40,213 nucleotides of DNA from a virus. Below the pieces are notes generated by a model. The model was given only the letters and a program-made list of their open reading frames with translations, was not told the DNA's origin and ran no database searches. Location of the stretch: positions 1 to 40,213 of IMG/VR virus record IMGVR_UViG_3300034284_002123. One strand, written 5' to 3'. The position numbers were made by a program, and so were the translations under genes. Shown here one piece after another: positions 1 to 7,788 of this stretch (within the stretch, counting starts at the first letter, position 1; each line of letters opens with the position of its first letter).

Positions 1-181
1 GCCGCTTGACTAGCCAGTAGTACGCCTGTCGCAAATCGCTGTTTGGGCCGCTGTTGTTTGTCCGCCAGCCAGAGGTTCGCCGGGTGTCCTCTGCGGCCTC
101 AAACCGGGCCATGGTGCGGCGGGCAAATTCCCGGTCATCCCGGAGCCGCTTGCCTTTTGCCTTGCTCTTACCCTTACCCAT
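1..181 (-). CDS. Phage portal protein, lambda gpB type (N-terminal fragment)
   Basis: The gene starts at ATG 181-179, sharing one base with the stop of the gpW-like gene (TGATG), and runs off the left edge after about 60 codons. The basic first ten residues (MGKGKSKAKGKR) are followed by RFEAAEDTRRTSGWR and then NSGPNSDLRQAYYWL, which is how lambda-type (phage_portal_2) portals begin. Portals form the dodecameric ring at the capsid vertex through which DNA is packaged. The order terS, terL, gpW, portal is the lambda order. Only the N-terminus is visible, so completeness cannot be judged. The family call is fairly secure because sequence and position agree. Confidence 0.82.
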   Translation of the reverse strand, partial: MGKGKSKAKGKRLRDDREFARRTMARFEAAEDTRRTSGWRTNNSGPNSDLRQAYYWLVKR

Positions 182-387
182 CAGGTTGGCCGAGACATGC
201 TGAAGTAGGTGCGGCGCAAGCGGGGCATCGAGCCGCCTTCCAGCTCTGCCGCCATTCCGGCTTCGATGCGGCGCATTTCGTCAAGACTTCGGTAGGTCAA
301 CTGCCGTCCGTCGCTAAAGCGAACGCTTAAAACCCCCTCCGCAATTGCGTTCCGTAGCTCTTGTAATTGGGTCAGGGTATAGGCCAT
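181..387 (-). CDS. Head-tail connector, gpW-like
   Basis: This 68-residue protein has the size and layout of lambda gpW. An N-terminal helix (LTQLQELRNAIAEG) is followed by a short beta hairpin (VRFSDGRQLTYRS), a second helix (LDEMRRIEAGMAAEL) and a basic tail (PRLRRTYF). gpW plugs the portal after packaging and prepares it for tail attachment. The gene lies between terL and the portal, exactly as in lambda. An AGAGG ribosome-binding site overlapping the terL stop lies about 10 bases ahead of the ATG. The start is the only reasonable one. Confidence 0.85.
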   Translation of the reverse strand: MAYTLTQLQELRNAIAEGVLSVRFSDGRQLTYRSLDEMRRIEAGMAAELEGGSMPRLRRTYFSMSRPT

Positions 388-396
388 GGCCCCATC

Positions 397-2397
397 TTAC
401 CTCTTTAGCCAGCCTTTGCGCTTGGCCAGGCCGCCTGTGCTGGAGCCCTTTAGCCAGCCCGATCGCTGGGAGGTTCGGACTGGGGGTGCCGGCGCTGCCC
501 CTCCCCCTCCCACCCCCGGCGCCTGGGTGCCCAGGCTGCGGGCGAGCTGGGCCCACATGGTGCCTGCTGCGTAACGGCGAGAAACCAGCAGCAGTGCCAC
601 ATAGGCCATCCGCGTGCAGTCGCCGCCTTCGTCTTGGGAGCCTGGGGGCAGGATCCAATGGTATTCAGTGCGTGCCCGGTTCTTCGGGACGTACACCCAA
701 GGGAACAGCTCCCGAAGAAACTGATCTGTGGAAGCCTGCCCAAAATGCAGGTATCGAGGCCCTGGTTGCTCAACCCGCAACATGGTCCTGAGGTGATCAA
801 CGCTAGCGCCGTAGCCAATGATGTAAACCTTAGGCCCGCGTTTTGTCATCATCTGATTTTTTTTATTGACGGCAACCGCCTTGCCACGCTCAACAATTGG
901 CAAGCCCTTGAAACCAGAGCCCTTTGTTGCAAGCCATCGGCTTGATCTGGTTGCGCAGAAATCAGCAACGGCCTTGCTTGACCTGCCGCCGTGGTCAACA
1001 CAGCCCAACGTGACGCGCATCTCTCCCCCGTCCTGCCGGCGCCAGCGTTTCTCGCTCATAACATCTAGCTGCTCCCATACCTCCGGCTGCTGGGGGTCCC
1101 CCTCGATCTCAAAATGGGCAATGTGCCACCCTTCCTCGCCGGTCCCCCAACCCCAGAGGGTGTAGACCAGCCGCTCACCCACGGTGCCACCGCCGCCCTG
1201 CACGTCAACACCATCGGTCAGCAGCAAAACCCCGGTCGGAATGTCCCATTCCTCGCCGTCCCATGGGTAGCCATTGCCAAAGCCTACATTTTTTCGCCGC
1301 TCGGCTAGGCCATCGCCGGTAAGTTTGCTGGTTATTTCATCAGCCCATGGCACACCTAAATCTGTATTATGAAAGGTTTGCATTGGCGCCACGTTGCCCA
1401 TTTTCATCTGCTCCAGCGCCACTCGATGCCGGGCCACCAGCTCGGGCCACATGGCCGCCCGGTGGTAGCTCATGCCAGGGCCCACCTGCTGTGATCGCCA
1501 GATCGGCACACCGTTGCGCAAAACTTGCTTGCTGCGATCCAAGCCCAGCGGACATGCCCAACCAGCGGCCTTGTCCATTGAATACAGGTTGCTGTAGTCA
1601 ATTGGGGTTTCGCAATGCTCGCAACGAATCCGTCCCTCATCAGGTCCTTCCTTTATGAAATTCTCCCAACGCAGTTGTTGATAATGATTACAGTGCGGGC
1701 ATGGATAATATCGATACTGTTGATCGCCTTTCTTAAAGGCTTGCTCCATGTAATCGTTAGGGTATATCGGCGTGCCGCCAATCGTAAAGAACGGATCCCA
1801 AATGTTACCGGCCCGCTGGAACAGGTTTCCAATGGTGTCACCTTCGGGGCTGTCGTAAGTGGCTGGTTCTTCGAACAGAATCGGGCTTCGCTCGACCCGA
1901 CGACCAGACCGGGGTGTTGCGGCGCTTACCAAGTGGATCAATGCACCATTAACAAGCTGCTTAAAATCGTAGCTATTCTTTAATGCCCCTTTTGTTTTTT
2001 TGTTGTTTAATTGTCCTTTTAATCTTGGGATTCCATGATTGTCGTCAAACATTGAATCTATATCTTCGGTGCTGTATTTCTGTACTTCAGAGTCTGTAGG
2101 CTGGACCAGCATAATCTTAGATCGGCGCCAGTCGGAGAAAAACACAATCACCGCTTTTACATACTCCGACCAGCCAACCCGCGACGGCTTCTGGCAAACC
2201 ATGCACTCAACCTCTGGGTCAGTTGGCGCTAAAAACCAATCCTCTTGATATGGCCTAGTTCGCCATTTTTGCCGACCATCGGTTGCGCTTGTCACATAGT
2301 AGTGAGTGTTGCTATATTCCAGCATCGTCATAAACGGTTTAGGCTTTACCATCGCGGCAAGCCGCTTAGCCATCTTTCGGATATTACGATCAATCAT
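397..2397 (-). CDS. Terminase large subunit, gpA family
   Basis: The 666-residue protein is full length for the lambda gpA family of packaging motors, which cut concatemers and pump DNA into the prohead. An ATPase P-loop variant KPSRVGWS lies at residues 70-77, like KSARVGYS in lambda. A Walker B-like ILFEEP lies at 170-175. A four-cysteine zinc knuckle is at C230, C233, C256 and C259. The nuclease region carries DGVDVQ at about 392-397, matching the family's metal-binding Asp segment. The start overlaps the terS stop by four bases (ATGA). DNA between about 1600 and 2400 is clearly less GC-rich than the rest of the gene, so the gene is compositionally mosaic. The product call is secure. Confidence 0.95.
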   Translation of the reverse strand: MIDRNIRKMAKRLAAMVKPKPFMTMLEYSNTHYYVTSATDGRQKWRTRPYQEDWFLAPTDPEVECMVCQKPSRVGWSEYVKAVIVFFSDWRRSKIMLVQPTDSEVQKYSTEDIDSMFDDNHGIPRLKGQLNNKKTKGALKNSYDFKQLVNGALIHLVSAATPRSGRRVERSPILFEEPATYDSPEGDTIGNLFQRAGNIWDPFFTIGGTPIYPNDYMEQAFKKGDQQYRYYPCPHCNHYQQLRWENFIKEGPDEGRIRCEHCETPIDYSNLYSMDKAAGWACPLGLDRSKQVLRNGVPIWRSQQVGPGMSYHRAAMWPELVARHRVALEQMKMGNVAPMQTFHNTDLGVPWADEITSKLTGDGLAERRKNVGFGNGYPWDGEEWDIPTGVLLLTDGVDVQGGGGTVGERLVYTLWGWGTGEEGWHIAHFEIEGDPQQPEVWEQLDVMSEKRWRRQDGGEMRVTLGCVDHGGRSSKAVADFCATRSSRWLATKGSGFKGLPIVERGKAVAVNKKNQMMTKRGPKVYIIGYGASVDHLRTMLRVEQPGPRYLHFGQASTDQFLRELFPWVYVPKNRARTEYHWILPPGSQDEGGDCTRMAYVALLLVSRRYAAGTMWAQLARSLGTQAPGVGGGGAAPAPPVRTSQRSGWLKGSSTGGLAKRKGWLKR

Positions 2398-2984
2398 TCC
2401 GGTAGCTCTTCAAACTCGTTGGAAGATACAGACTCAAAAATCTCGGATATAATCCTTTCAATTTCGCTTAGCTCTTGGTGGGTAAGGTGGGGGATTATTG
2501 CCTTGATTCGCTTATGGGCTGAGCTTGCTAGGGTGGTTAATTGCAGCAAGACAGCGTTATAGGCTATTTCCATGTCTTCAATATAAGCTAGCTGTCTTGC
2601 TTTTTCCATTCGATCCATTCGAGCAATCAAGCGCTTTTCGCGCTCGTGCAACGCCCGCTCCCTGTTGAAATCCGCTTCCTCTGTGTCTGGATCGTCGTCC
2701 AGTCCGTCGATGGGATCGGGAGCACCTGGCGACGTTTTCGCGTTTGCCTTAGGCAACGGCCTGGGTCCATGATCTTGGCCGGCATTGGTCCCACGCGGCG
2801 CCGGGTCCGTGGTTCGTGCCCACTGCTCATCAGCAAAGGCCGAATCAATCTCCCAGCCCTTCCCTTGACGCTCAACCGCTGGGGGCTGCAGCCGACCCGC
2901 CTTAATCGCCCTGAGCACCGAAACATGGGTGGCCCCTCGAAGGCCCAGGGCCTTGCGGTGATCGGCGTACTGCTGAAGGTTCAC
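2394..2984 (-). CDS. Terminase small subunit, Nu1-like
   Basis: The 196-residue product begins VNLQQYADHRKALG and continues into THVSVLRAIKAGRL, a winged-helix recognition unit of the Nu1 type. A Pro/Asp-rich linker (about residues 65-100) and an alpha-helical region (RALHEREKRLIARMDRMEKARQ) follow, ending in the acidic tip EFEELPE that should contact the large subunit. Nu1 proteins bind cos or pac and recruit TerL. The GTG at 2984 is the only likely start in the region: the frame stays open further upstream, but I found no ATG in it. The leader has no strong ribosome-binding site. A candidate promoter lies about 115 bases upstream. Identification rests on motif and on overlap with terL. Confidence 0.85.
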   Translation of the reverse strand: MNLQQYADHRKALGLRGATHVSVLRAIKAGRLQPPAVERQGKGWEIDSAFADEQWARTTDPAPRGTNAGQDHGPRPLPKANAKTSPGAPDPIDGLDDDPDTEEADFNRERALHEREKRLIARMDRMEKARQLAYIEDMEIAYNAVLLQLTTLASSAHKRIKAIIPHLTHQELSEIERIISEIFESVSSNEFEELPE

Positions 2985-3107
2985 TCTGCCCGCGCCAGCA
3001 ACATCAAGCTTGTACCCATGGGCATATTGTAACCAGCTGCGTACAAAATAGGCTACAACCTTGTGATAGCAAGCGATTGCACCGGTTACATGGTGTCTAC
3101 GGCAAAG

Positions 3108-3136
3108 GTTGTACCTTTATTGACAAGCGTTATCAA
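3108..3136 (-). promoter_or_regulatory. Candidate sigma70-type promoter ahead of terS
   Basis: On the minus strand TTGATA (3136-3131) and TACAAC (3113-3108) are separated by exactly 17 bases, a fair match to -35 and -10 boxes. Transcription would start near 3100 and enter terS, terL, gpW and portal. The site sits between the AGTCATAGCAA-type repeat cluster and the terS start, so it may be controlled by those repeats. This is a sequence match only. Confidence 0.45.
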
Positions 3137-3200
3137 CAGATAAATCGAGGCTTCGTGGTTCCCTCGGTATGTGTCGTTCGGAAGGACCCAAGCCGAAACC

Positions 3201-3313
3201 CCTTGCTATGACTGGGTTTTTGGCAGATTCCTTGGTATGACTGGGATTTAGGGCAATGTCCCGAAACCCCTTGGCATGACTGAGATTTGCTGAGATCCCT
3301 TGCTATGACTAGG
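3201..3313. repeat. Four spaced copies of a CCTTGCTATGACTGGG repeat
   Basis: Imperfect 16-base copies start at 3201, 3230, 3269 and 3298 (spacing 29, 39 and 29 bases), all in the same orientation. The core is CCTTG(C/G)(T/C)ATGACT; on the minus strand it reads AGTCATAGCAAGG. A fifth copy, CAGTCATAGCAATGG, lies on the plus strand at 5084-5098 in the other large intergenic region. The frame across the repeats is open for 63 codons from 3324 to 3133, but the peptide is just the repeat translated. The spaced copies look like binding sites for a phage regulator or a packaging protein (inference). Confidence 0.75.
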
Positions 3314-3320
3314 CCGCGCA

Positions 3321-3971
3321 TCATCGCCCCCCATAGCCCCTGGCGGCCGAGTCAAGGGCCCGCTTGTAGCCCGCAATAAAAGATCGATTGATCTCAATGT
3401 TGATTTCGGTCTGGATCAGCTGGCTGTGCTCGCCCTTGTCAAACATGCGTGCCACCGACGGCCCATAGACAACCTGCAACCGCCGTTTGCCATCAGGCTT
3501 GCGCTTGTTTCCAACTCTGAACGGCAACACCACGCCACCCCTGCCCATGGCCAAGAACGTCGTTGGATAGTCCTGGCGCTGGCCACGCAGGATGCTGGCA
3601 CGACCTGGCCTGCCCCTCTTTGTGGCCTTCCCCCAACCACGGCCACGGCCAAGCCCTGGAAGCCCTGTGGCGCGGGTGCCGGGCCTGAATCCAAACTGGC
3701 TGAGAGTTGGGGCGCGGGAAGCAAATGTTAATGTCGCCTCACCTCTACTCGCCAGACCCGTAAACAGACTTACATCTTGTTTGATACGCCTTGATCCAAT
3801 GTTATATCTTTGGCTAATACTTTTGCCTGCCTGCTTATTAGCGGAAGTGGCAGCAGCCAAGATCCCTGCCCGTGTTGCTTTCTGAAACAGTTTTGGGTCA
3901 AGGAAGGCCCGCATCTTTTCTAACTGGCTGATGCCTTCGACTTTTACTCTGATGAACTCGTTGGTGCCCAT
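3321..3971 (-). CDS. Minor tail protein Z-like
   Basis: This 216-residue basic protein has the pattern of the lambda gpZ family, which acts at the head-proximal end of the tail. It has an N-terminal helix region with AILAAATSANKQAGKSISQRY, then a glycine/arginine-rich centre (LGRGRGWGKATKRGRPGRA), and a conserved C-terminal block (VYGPSVARMFDKGEH) before a final long helix. The start ATG 3971 abuts the stop of the nuclease-like gene. It is misplaced relative to lambda: gpZ normally sits between FII and U, but here it precedes terS. Family membership is likely; the exact role is inferred. Confidence 0.7.
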   Translation of the reverse strand: MGTNEFIRVKVEGISQLEKMRAFLDPKLFQKATRAGILAAATSANKQAGKSISQRYNIGSRRIKQDVSLFTGLASRGEATLTFASRAPTLSQFGFRPGTRATGLPGLGRGRGWGKATKRGRPGRASILRGQRQDYPTTFLAMGRGGVVLPFRVGNKRKPDGKRRLQVVYGPSVARMFDKGEHSQLIQTEINIEINRSFIAGYKRALDSAARGYGGR

Positions 3972-4316
3972 CTATCCCCCCGTCAACCTCATGGCCTGGA
4001 GATAGCGCGCCCATTGCTCCAGGGTCAGCACTACGCGCCATGTGCCGCCCTTGAATCGAATCAGGCTGGCAGCGTGGTCTACCTGAGCGTTAATCCGCTG
4101 CTGCTCTGCTGCTGGGGGCTTGACCCTAGCGGCGGCTGCGGTGTCGGCCCAGTTGGCAACCTGCACAACATGGCCTGGGACGCCGTCCAGGTCGCCGGTG
4201 TCGTCTGCTCTGCCTGCCCCTAACTTGCGGCGAACAGACACCCCCAGGGCTTCGGTGAGGATTGCAGCAGCTTCCAGCTCTCCTTTATCCCCTTTACGTT
4301 TTGGTCGGTTTGCCAT
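3972..4316 (-). CDS. PD-(D/E)XK endonuclease-like protein, possibly inactive
   Basis: The 114-residue protein resembles small phage PD-(D/E)XK enzymes (PDDEXK_15 type). It opens with KGDKGELEAAAIL, then RRKLGAGRADDTGDLDG containing the expected acidic residue (D42), then the strand GHVVQVANW. Active relatives read roughly V-I-E-V-K-N at that strand. Here the glutamate is Gln52 and the lysine is Ala54, so two of the usual catalytic side chains are absent. It may bind DNA without cutting, or use a rearranged site. It sits between the gpZ-like gene and a DNA-binding gene in the leftward operon. The fold call is moderate, and the loss of catalytic residues is read directly. Confidence 0.6.
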   Translation of the reverse strand: MANRPKRKGDKGELEAAAILTEALGVSVRRKLGAGRADDTGDLDGVPGHVVQVANWADTAAAARVKPPAAEQQRINAQVDHAASLIRFKGGTWRVVLTLEQWARYLQAMRLTGG

Positions 4317-4325
4317 ACCCCAACC

Positions 4326-4961
4326 CTACCTCAAATCCCGGTTTGGTGGTTCAAGCACGCGCCGGTAGTGCAAACCATTGGCAGCCCAGCCATTGTTAAT
4401 TGAAGCTGAGATACCAGACTTGTTGACAAATGCAGCAACAGATGCCTCTTTTATTGATTTATAGCGTTGGCCTGTTTCAATACATTCGACCTCAACAGTA
4501 TGCTTCAATCGCGGGAGATTCATGGCAACAATATTGGAGGCCCGTGTTTCCGAGTCAAATAACTGGGTCAGCTCTGAATGGCCAATACCCCCAAACTGGT
4601 GGGGATGCTTTATAGCAAATTCCCATAACGCTTTGCGAGATATACACCAATGATTGTTTTTTGATTTATAGCGATAAACTGCTTTTAGCTTTCGTGATAG
4701 AATCCAGTTAAGTATTTTTTTGTTGTTATATCCCGTAAGAACTCCAATGGCAGATGTTGTAATAAATTCCCCTTGTGGCTTGATTGACAGACCCATAGCC
4801 TCTGCTTGCCTTGTCAAGGCCTTGGGAGTTCGAGGGGGCCGGGCTTGGTTGAACTGCTCAACAACCATGTGCCACGGGATCTCACCGGCAAGGTCCGCCA
4901 AAAGTTCGAGGTCTTCCGGCGTCCATCGCTTCCATTGACGCTTGGGTGCTGGCTGGGTCAT
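4326..4961 (-). CDS. DNA-binding protein with Myb-like and NUMOD1-like regions
   Basis: I chose ATG 4961 (MTQPAPKRQ); a TTG 15 codons upstream is possible but weaker. The 211-residue protein begins with a Myb/SANT-like block (KRWTPEDLELLADLAG, then RTPKALTRQAEAMGLS). A middle domain follows with alternating basic and aromatic residues (NNKKILNWILSRKLKAVYRY). The C-terminal module (ETGQRYKSIKEASVAAFVNK) resembles NUMOD1 DNA-binding repeats usually attached to homing endonucleases, but no nuclease motif is present. It may be a regulator acting on the adjacent repeat region at 5031-5298. The coding DNA is AT-richer than neighbouring genes, which suggests separate origin. Its function is not known to me. 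Confidence 0.6.
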   Translation of the reverse strand: MTQPAPKRQWKRWTPEDLELLADLAGEIPWHMVVEQFNQARPPRTPKALTRQAEAMGLSIKPQGEFITTSAIGVLTGYNNKKILNWILSRKLKAVYRYKSKNNHWCISRKALWEFAIKHPHQFGGIGHSELTQLFDSETRASNIVAMNLPRLKHTVEVECIETGQRYKSIKEASVAAFVNKSGISASINNGWAANGLHYRRVLEPPNRDLR

Positions 4962-5030
4962 GGCTGATAAATTTGTTGGCACTGGAAAGGTGGGCAAGGG
5001 GGTCAAGAGAGGTCGAGCTTTTTGAAATCA

Positions 5031-5298
5031 CCCCCCCCCCCCCTAATAAAAAGACAGGGATCGGGATAAAATCCGGCAAATCGCAGTCATAGCAATGGTT
5101 TAGAGGTTCAAAACATCGGGAATTTTGCGGGATTTTCTTTGGGGATCGGGATTTTCCGAAATCCTGCCCCTTGAGAAATTCCCGCAAAATTCCCGCAAAA
5201 TTCCCGATTTGGCAATCCTGAAACCCTTTCCATTGCAAACGATCTCGCGGATTTTTTCCCGAAATCCCTCTAAAAAGAAAAAACAGTATGGGGGGGGG
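5031..5298. repeat. Origin-like intergenic repeat region bounded by C13 and G9 tracts
   Basis: The 370-base gap between the primase-helicase stop and the next start holds no credible gene. It is bounded by a run of 13 C (5031-5043) and a run of 9 G (5290-5298), which are complementary. Inside are three 11-base tandem units AAAATTCCCGC (about 5176-5206) and an inverted counterpart TCGGGAATTTTGCGGGA near 5116. Palindromic GGAT...ATCC motifs occur at 5061-5075, 5145-5165 and 5249-5269. There is also one plus-strand copy of the repeat found at 3201-3313 (5084-5098). Iteron-like repeats beside a replicative helicase are typical of replication origins or operator arrays. The role is inferred. Confidence 0.65.
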
Positions 5299-5334
5299 AG
5301 GTAAGAAGTTGAGATTTGGGTCATTACAGAATCC

Positions 5335-7485
5335 TTACAAGGCATATCGAGGAGCATTGCGGCCAACGGTTGTCAGCTTCCAGGCCTTCCCCGCTTTTTT
5401 GATCAAGCCTTGCTTTCGCAGCCAGGTCAGGTTGTTGCGCACAGTCGCCTCAGAGACCCCCTGGAGGTCATCAAGCAACATCCGGGTGTCGGTGGGCCTA
5501 CCGCTGGCCTCGCGCAGCTCCAGGCGATCCAGGAGGGCGCAGCGAGCGTTCCCGGTGATCTCTCCGTCGCTCACCTCAAACCCCTCGGGCCCAAGGCGGT
5601 ACTTGAAATCGCGGGATTGGCTGCCACGCAACTTGAGCACCGACCATTCGTTGCAGGTGCCCCGTTCGCCGGTGTGCCTGGTGATCTGGTGGACACCGCT
5701 GGGGATCTGGTTGATGTTCTGGGAGCCTGCGGCGGCTTGGACGCCTTTACCAGAGGCCTTGCCGCCTGCAGGGTGGTGCAGCCACACCAGGGAGCAATGC
5801 CGGCCAACCAGGGCTTGCATGAACCTCATCAACGTGCCAACCGGGCCGATTCCGAAATTGATGCCGGCCAATTCCAAAACCGCCTTGAGGCTGTCAATGA
5901 TCACCAGCGAATGGCCGCCTTCTGCCAATTCGTCGCGCAGCTCAAGCAAGCCCCTTGGAGAACAGCACCAGGGCGGCATTTGATCGCCAGCCTCGGCGGC
6001 CCAGATCGATAGATTTGCGATAATCTCGGGATCGTCGGCCACCCCAAGGTCTTCGAGGTATTCGAGCACCATGGCCCTGGCCCCCTCACCGGCGTCGGTG
6101 CCGATCCATAGGACCTTGCCGCGGCGGATGGGATCAACGGGAATCTCCTGATCGAGAAACGGCAAGCCTTTGATGACGGCTGCGGCCATTGCAGCTGCGG
6201 CCATGGTCTTGCCGGCGCCTCCTGCACCGAAGACAACGTGATCCCGGCGCCACAACAAAAAGCCTGGCAGTAAATCCTCGGCAGGTGAGTCGAGGGAGTC
6301 GGTGATTGATCGCCCCCGGCGTTGCCCGCTGTGGCCCTGCTGAAGGGGAAGGCCCCACCTTGTGGCCAGGGCCACCATCATCCGATCGTCTATGGCATCG
6401 CCCCTGACCCCCAGGGCGAACAGCTCAGCTCGAATCGCCTGCTCCTGGGCCCATTGGTCGACCGGCTCAAGTTTGAGATCGAGGAGGGTGTCCAGGAGGG
6501 ATTGAATCTGCTGGTCGCGTGGGGGCTGGGAGCGCTGGGGCCCTGGCTCCTGCTCCTGTTGCTGAACCTCAACCAGCGTCCAGTAGGCCTCCACCGCTGC
6601 CTCTGCGATGTCGAGGATCGCGCTCTCGGGCCCATCTGGGGCGTCGTCAATGGATCCACCGTCTGGGATACCGGGCCATAGGTCGATCGCCGGAATCACC
6701 AGCATCGGCAGCCCTGCCTGCGCTGCGGCCTCGGCTGCGTTCTCGGCGCGCCGTCGCCCCTCCTGCTGGTGCCCCGGCCGATCCGGCCCGTCATGGTCCT
6801 GGAGGTAGATCAGCCCTGGGCAGCCACCAGCCTTGAGCGCTTGGTAGCGAGGCACGATCTGCTCAATGGTGTGGGCGTGGCCTGGTTGGGAGACGCTGAC
6901 CACGCCCCCTGCCGCGCAGAGTTCTGCGCATTTTTCGCCCTCGGGCTCAAGAATCCACCCATCGGCGCCGATGGTGTCGGCCAGGTTGAAAACGGGCCAA
7001 GGGTCAGGACCGGACCCCCTTTCCCATTTACCATCCTGCAGATGAAATACGTAGAAAGCCTTGTCACCGTCAGGAAGCGCCACCCGTTTAACCAACTGGG
7101 TGGGCCCATAGCGGTATGGGCTGCCAGCAGGCTCCCTGGCGGGCATCCTGGCCAGGGTTGGCGGTCGATCAGGTAATGGCGCCGGCTGTGTCCGCGCTGG
7201 CTCGGCTGGTCGCCGTTGGATCGATCGCCGAGGAAGGCGCTGGGCCCCGTCGCGGGGTTTGTCGAGGGTGAAATGGCCTGCCCTGCCGTCGCGGGTATTG
7301 CCGGTGAATGCCCAAGCCCCCTCATCTGCACCAATGACCACCTCACCGGGGCGGTGGTCTTTGGGGTGATGGCAGATCACCTCAAGGCCATCGGACGAAA
7401 TGCGGCAGTCGCCGTCCTTCGTTCTGCCGCAGATAGGGCAGGGGTTGCGCCGGCCGCTAGGAAGCAATTTTTGTTTCTCGCTCAT
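5335..7485 (-). CDS. Primase-helicase (zinc finger, Toprim-like, RecA-fold)
   Basis: The 716-residue protein opens with a zinc-binding motif (C16, C19, C27, C38 with H39/H40). A Toprim-like region follows (EPEGEKCAELCAAGG at about 180-194, YLQDHDG at 227-233). The RecA/AAA_25 helicase core has Walker A GAGGAGKT (420-427), Walker B LVIIDS (527-532) and the HHPAGGKASGKG motif at 570-581. The final 65 residues form a winged helix (VSEATVRNNLTWLRKQGLIKK). It should unwind and possibly prime the phage origin. Its start overlaps the ribbon-helix-helix gene stop by four bases, so the two are co-expressed. The RepA/AAA_25 helicase call is secure; primase activity is inferred from the N-terminal domains. 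Confidence 0.85.
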   Translation of the reverse strand: MSEKQKLLPSGRRNPCPICGRTKDGDCRISSDGLEVICHHPKDHRPGEVVIGADEGAWAFTGNTRDGRAGHFTLDKPRDGAQRLPRRSIQRRPAEPARTQPAPLPDRPPTLARMPAREPAGSPYRYGPTQLVKRVALPDGDKAFYVFHLQDGKWERGSGPDPWPVFNLADTIGADGWILEPEGEKCAELCAAGGVVSVSQPGHAHTIEQIVPRYQALKAGGCPGLIYLQDHDGPDRPGHQQEGRRRAENAAEAAAQAGLPMLVIPAIDLWPGIPDGGSIDDAPDGPESAILDIAEAAVEAYWTLVEVQQQEQEPGPQRSQPPRDQQIQSLLDTLLDLKLEPVDQWAQEQAIRAELFALGVRGDAIDDRMMVALATRWGLPLQQGHSGQRRGRSITDSLDSPAEDLLPGFLLWRRDHVVFGAGGAGKTMAAAAMAAAVIKGLPFLDQEIPVDPIRRGKVLWIGTDAGEGARAMVLEYLEDLGVADDPEIIANLSIWAAEAGDQMPPWCCSPRGLLELRDELAEGGHSLVIIDSLKAVLELAGINFGIGPVGTLMRFMQALVGRHCSLVWLHHPAGGKASGKGVQAAAGSQNINQIPSGVHQITRHTGERGTCNEWSVLKLRGSQSRDFKYRLGPEGFEVSDGEITGNARCALLDRLELREASGRPTDTRMLLDDLQGVSEATVRNNLTWLRKQGLIKKAGKAWKLTTVGRNAPRYAL

Positions 7486-7670
7486 TCGGCCTCGCGCCGG
7501 GCTTTGGCGGTTTCCCGCGCCGTGGCTGCCAGACTGGCCCGCCTGGCTCGCTCAATGGCCATAACAACCAGGGCATTGACCGCTAGGCCCCTGCTATCGG
7601 CCTCAGCCCGCAGCCAAAGCATTTGTTGCGGGGTAGGTCGGATTGAGATCGGGTTTCGCTTCGACGGCAT
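7482..7670 (-). CDS. Small ribbon-helix-helix-like DNA-binding protein
   Basis: This 62-residue basic protein has the RHH layout: a short strand PISIRPT, then helix PQQMLWLRAEADSRG and helix LAVNALVVMAIERARRA. It is the first gene of the leftward replication operon and overlaps the primase-helicase start (ATGA). It likely regulates the divergent promoters just upstream, where two GGTTCACCC repeats lie 40-65 bases from its start (inference). Size and helical pattern fit CopG/Arc-type repressors. Confidence 0.6.
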   Translation of the reverse strand: MPSKRNPISIRPTPQQMLWLRAEADSRGLAVNALVVMAIERARRASLAATARETAKARREAE

Positions 7671-7709
7671 TGCTAGGGGCAGGGGAATCTCAACCAGTGT
7701 AGCCGGAGA

Positions 7710-7735
7710 GGTTCACCCTATGCTATGGTTCACCC
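7710..7735. promoter_or_regulatory. Paired GGTTCACCC operator candidate in a divergent promoter region
   Basis: Identical 9-base sites lie at 7710-7718 and 7727-7735, with centres 17 bases apart. They fall in the 118-base gap between the leftward ribbon-helix-helix/primase operon and the rightward accessory operon starting at 7789. Same-orientation sites in a divergent gap fit a repressor binding both promoters. I could not fix convincing -35 and -10 boxes. Confidence 0.45.
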
Positions 7736-7788
7736 ATGGCCGCCGCACCATGCCTTGGCGACCAACCATCCTCTTTTGGTATCTCTTC

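Noticed and set aside
3133-3324. A 63-codon minus frame overlapping the gpZ-like stop by ATGA
   Set aside because: It is just the AGTCATAGCAA-type repeat translated (KSQS, QKPS, KSQ), and the repeats vary in a way that fits DNA sites better than protein.
4882-5366. Minus frames of about 90-120 codons across the origin-like region
   Set aside because: They pass through the repeats and homopolymer runs, give repeated low-complexity peptides (GILREF, NFAG) and cross two genes; no coding character.
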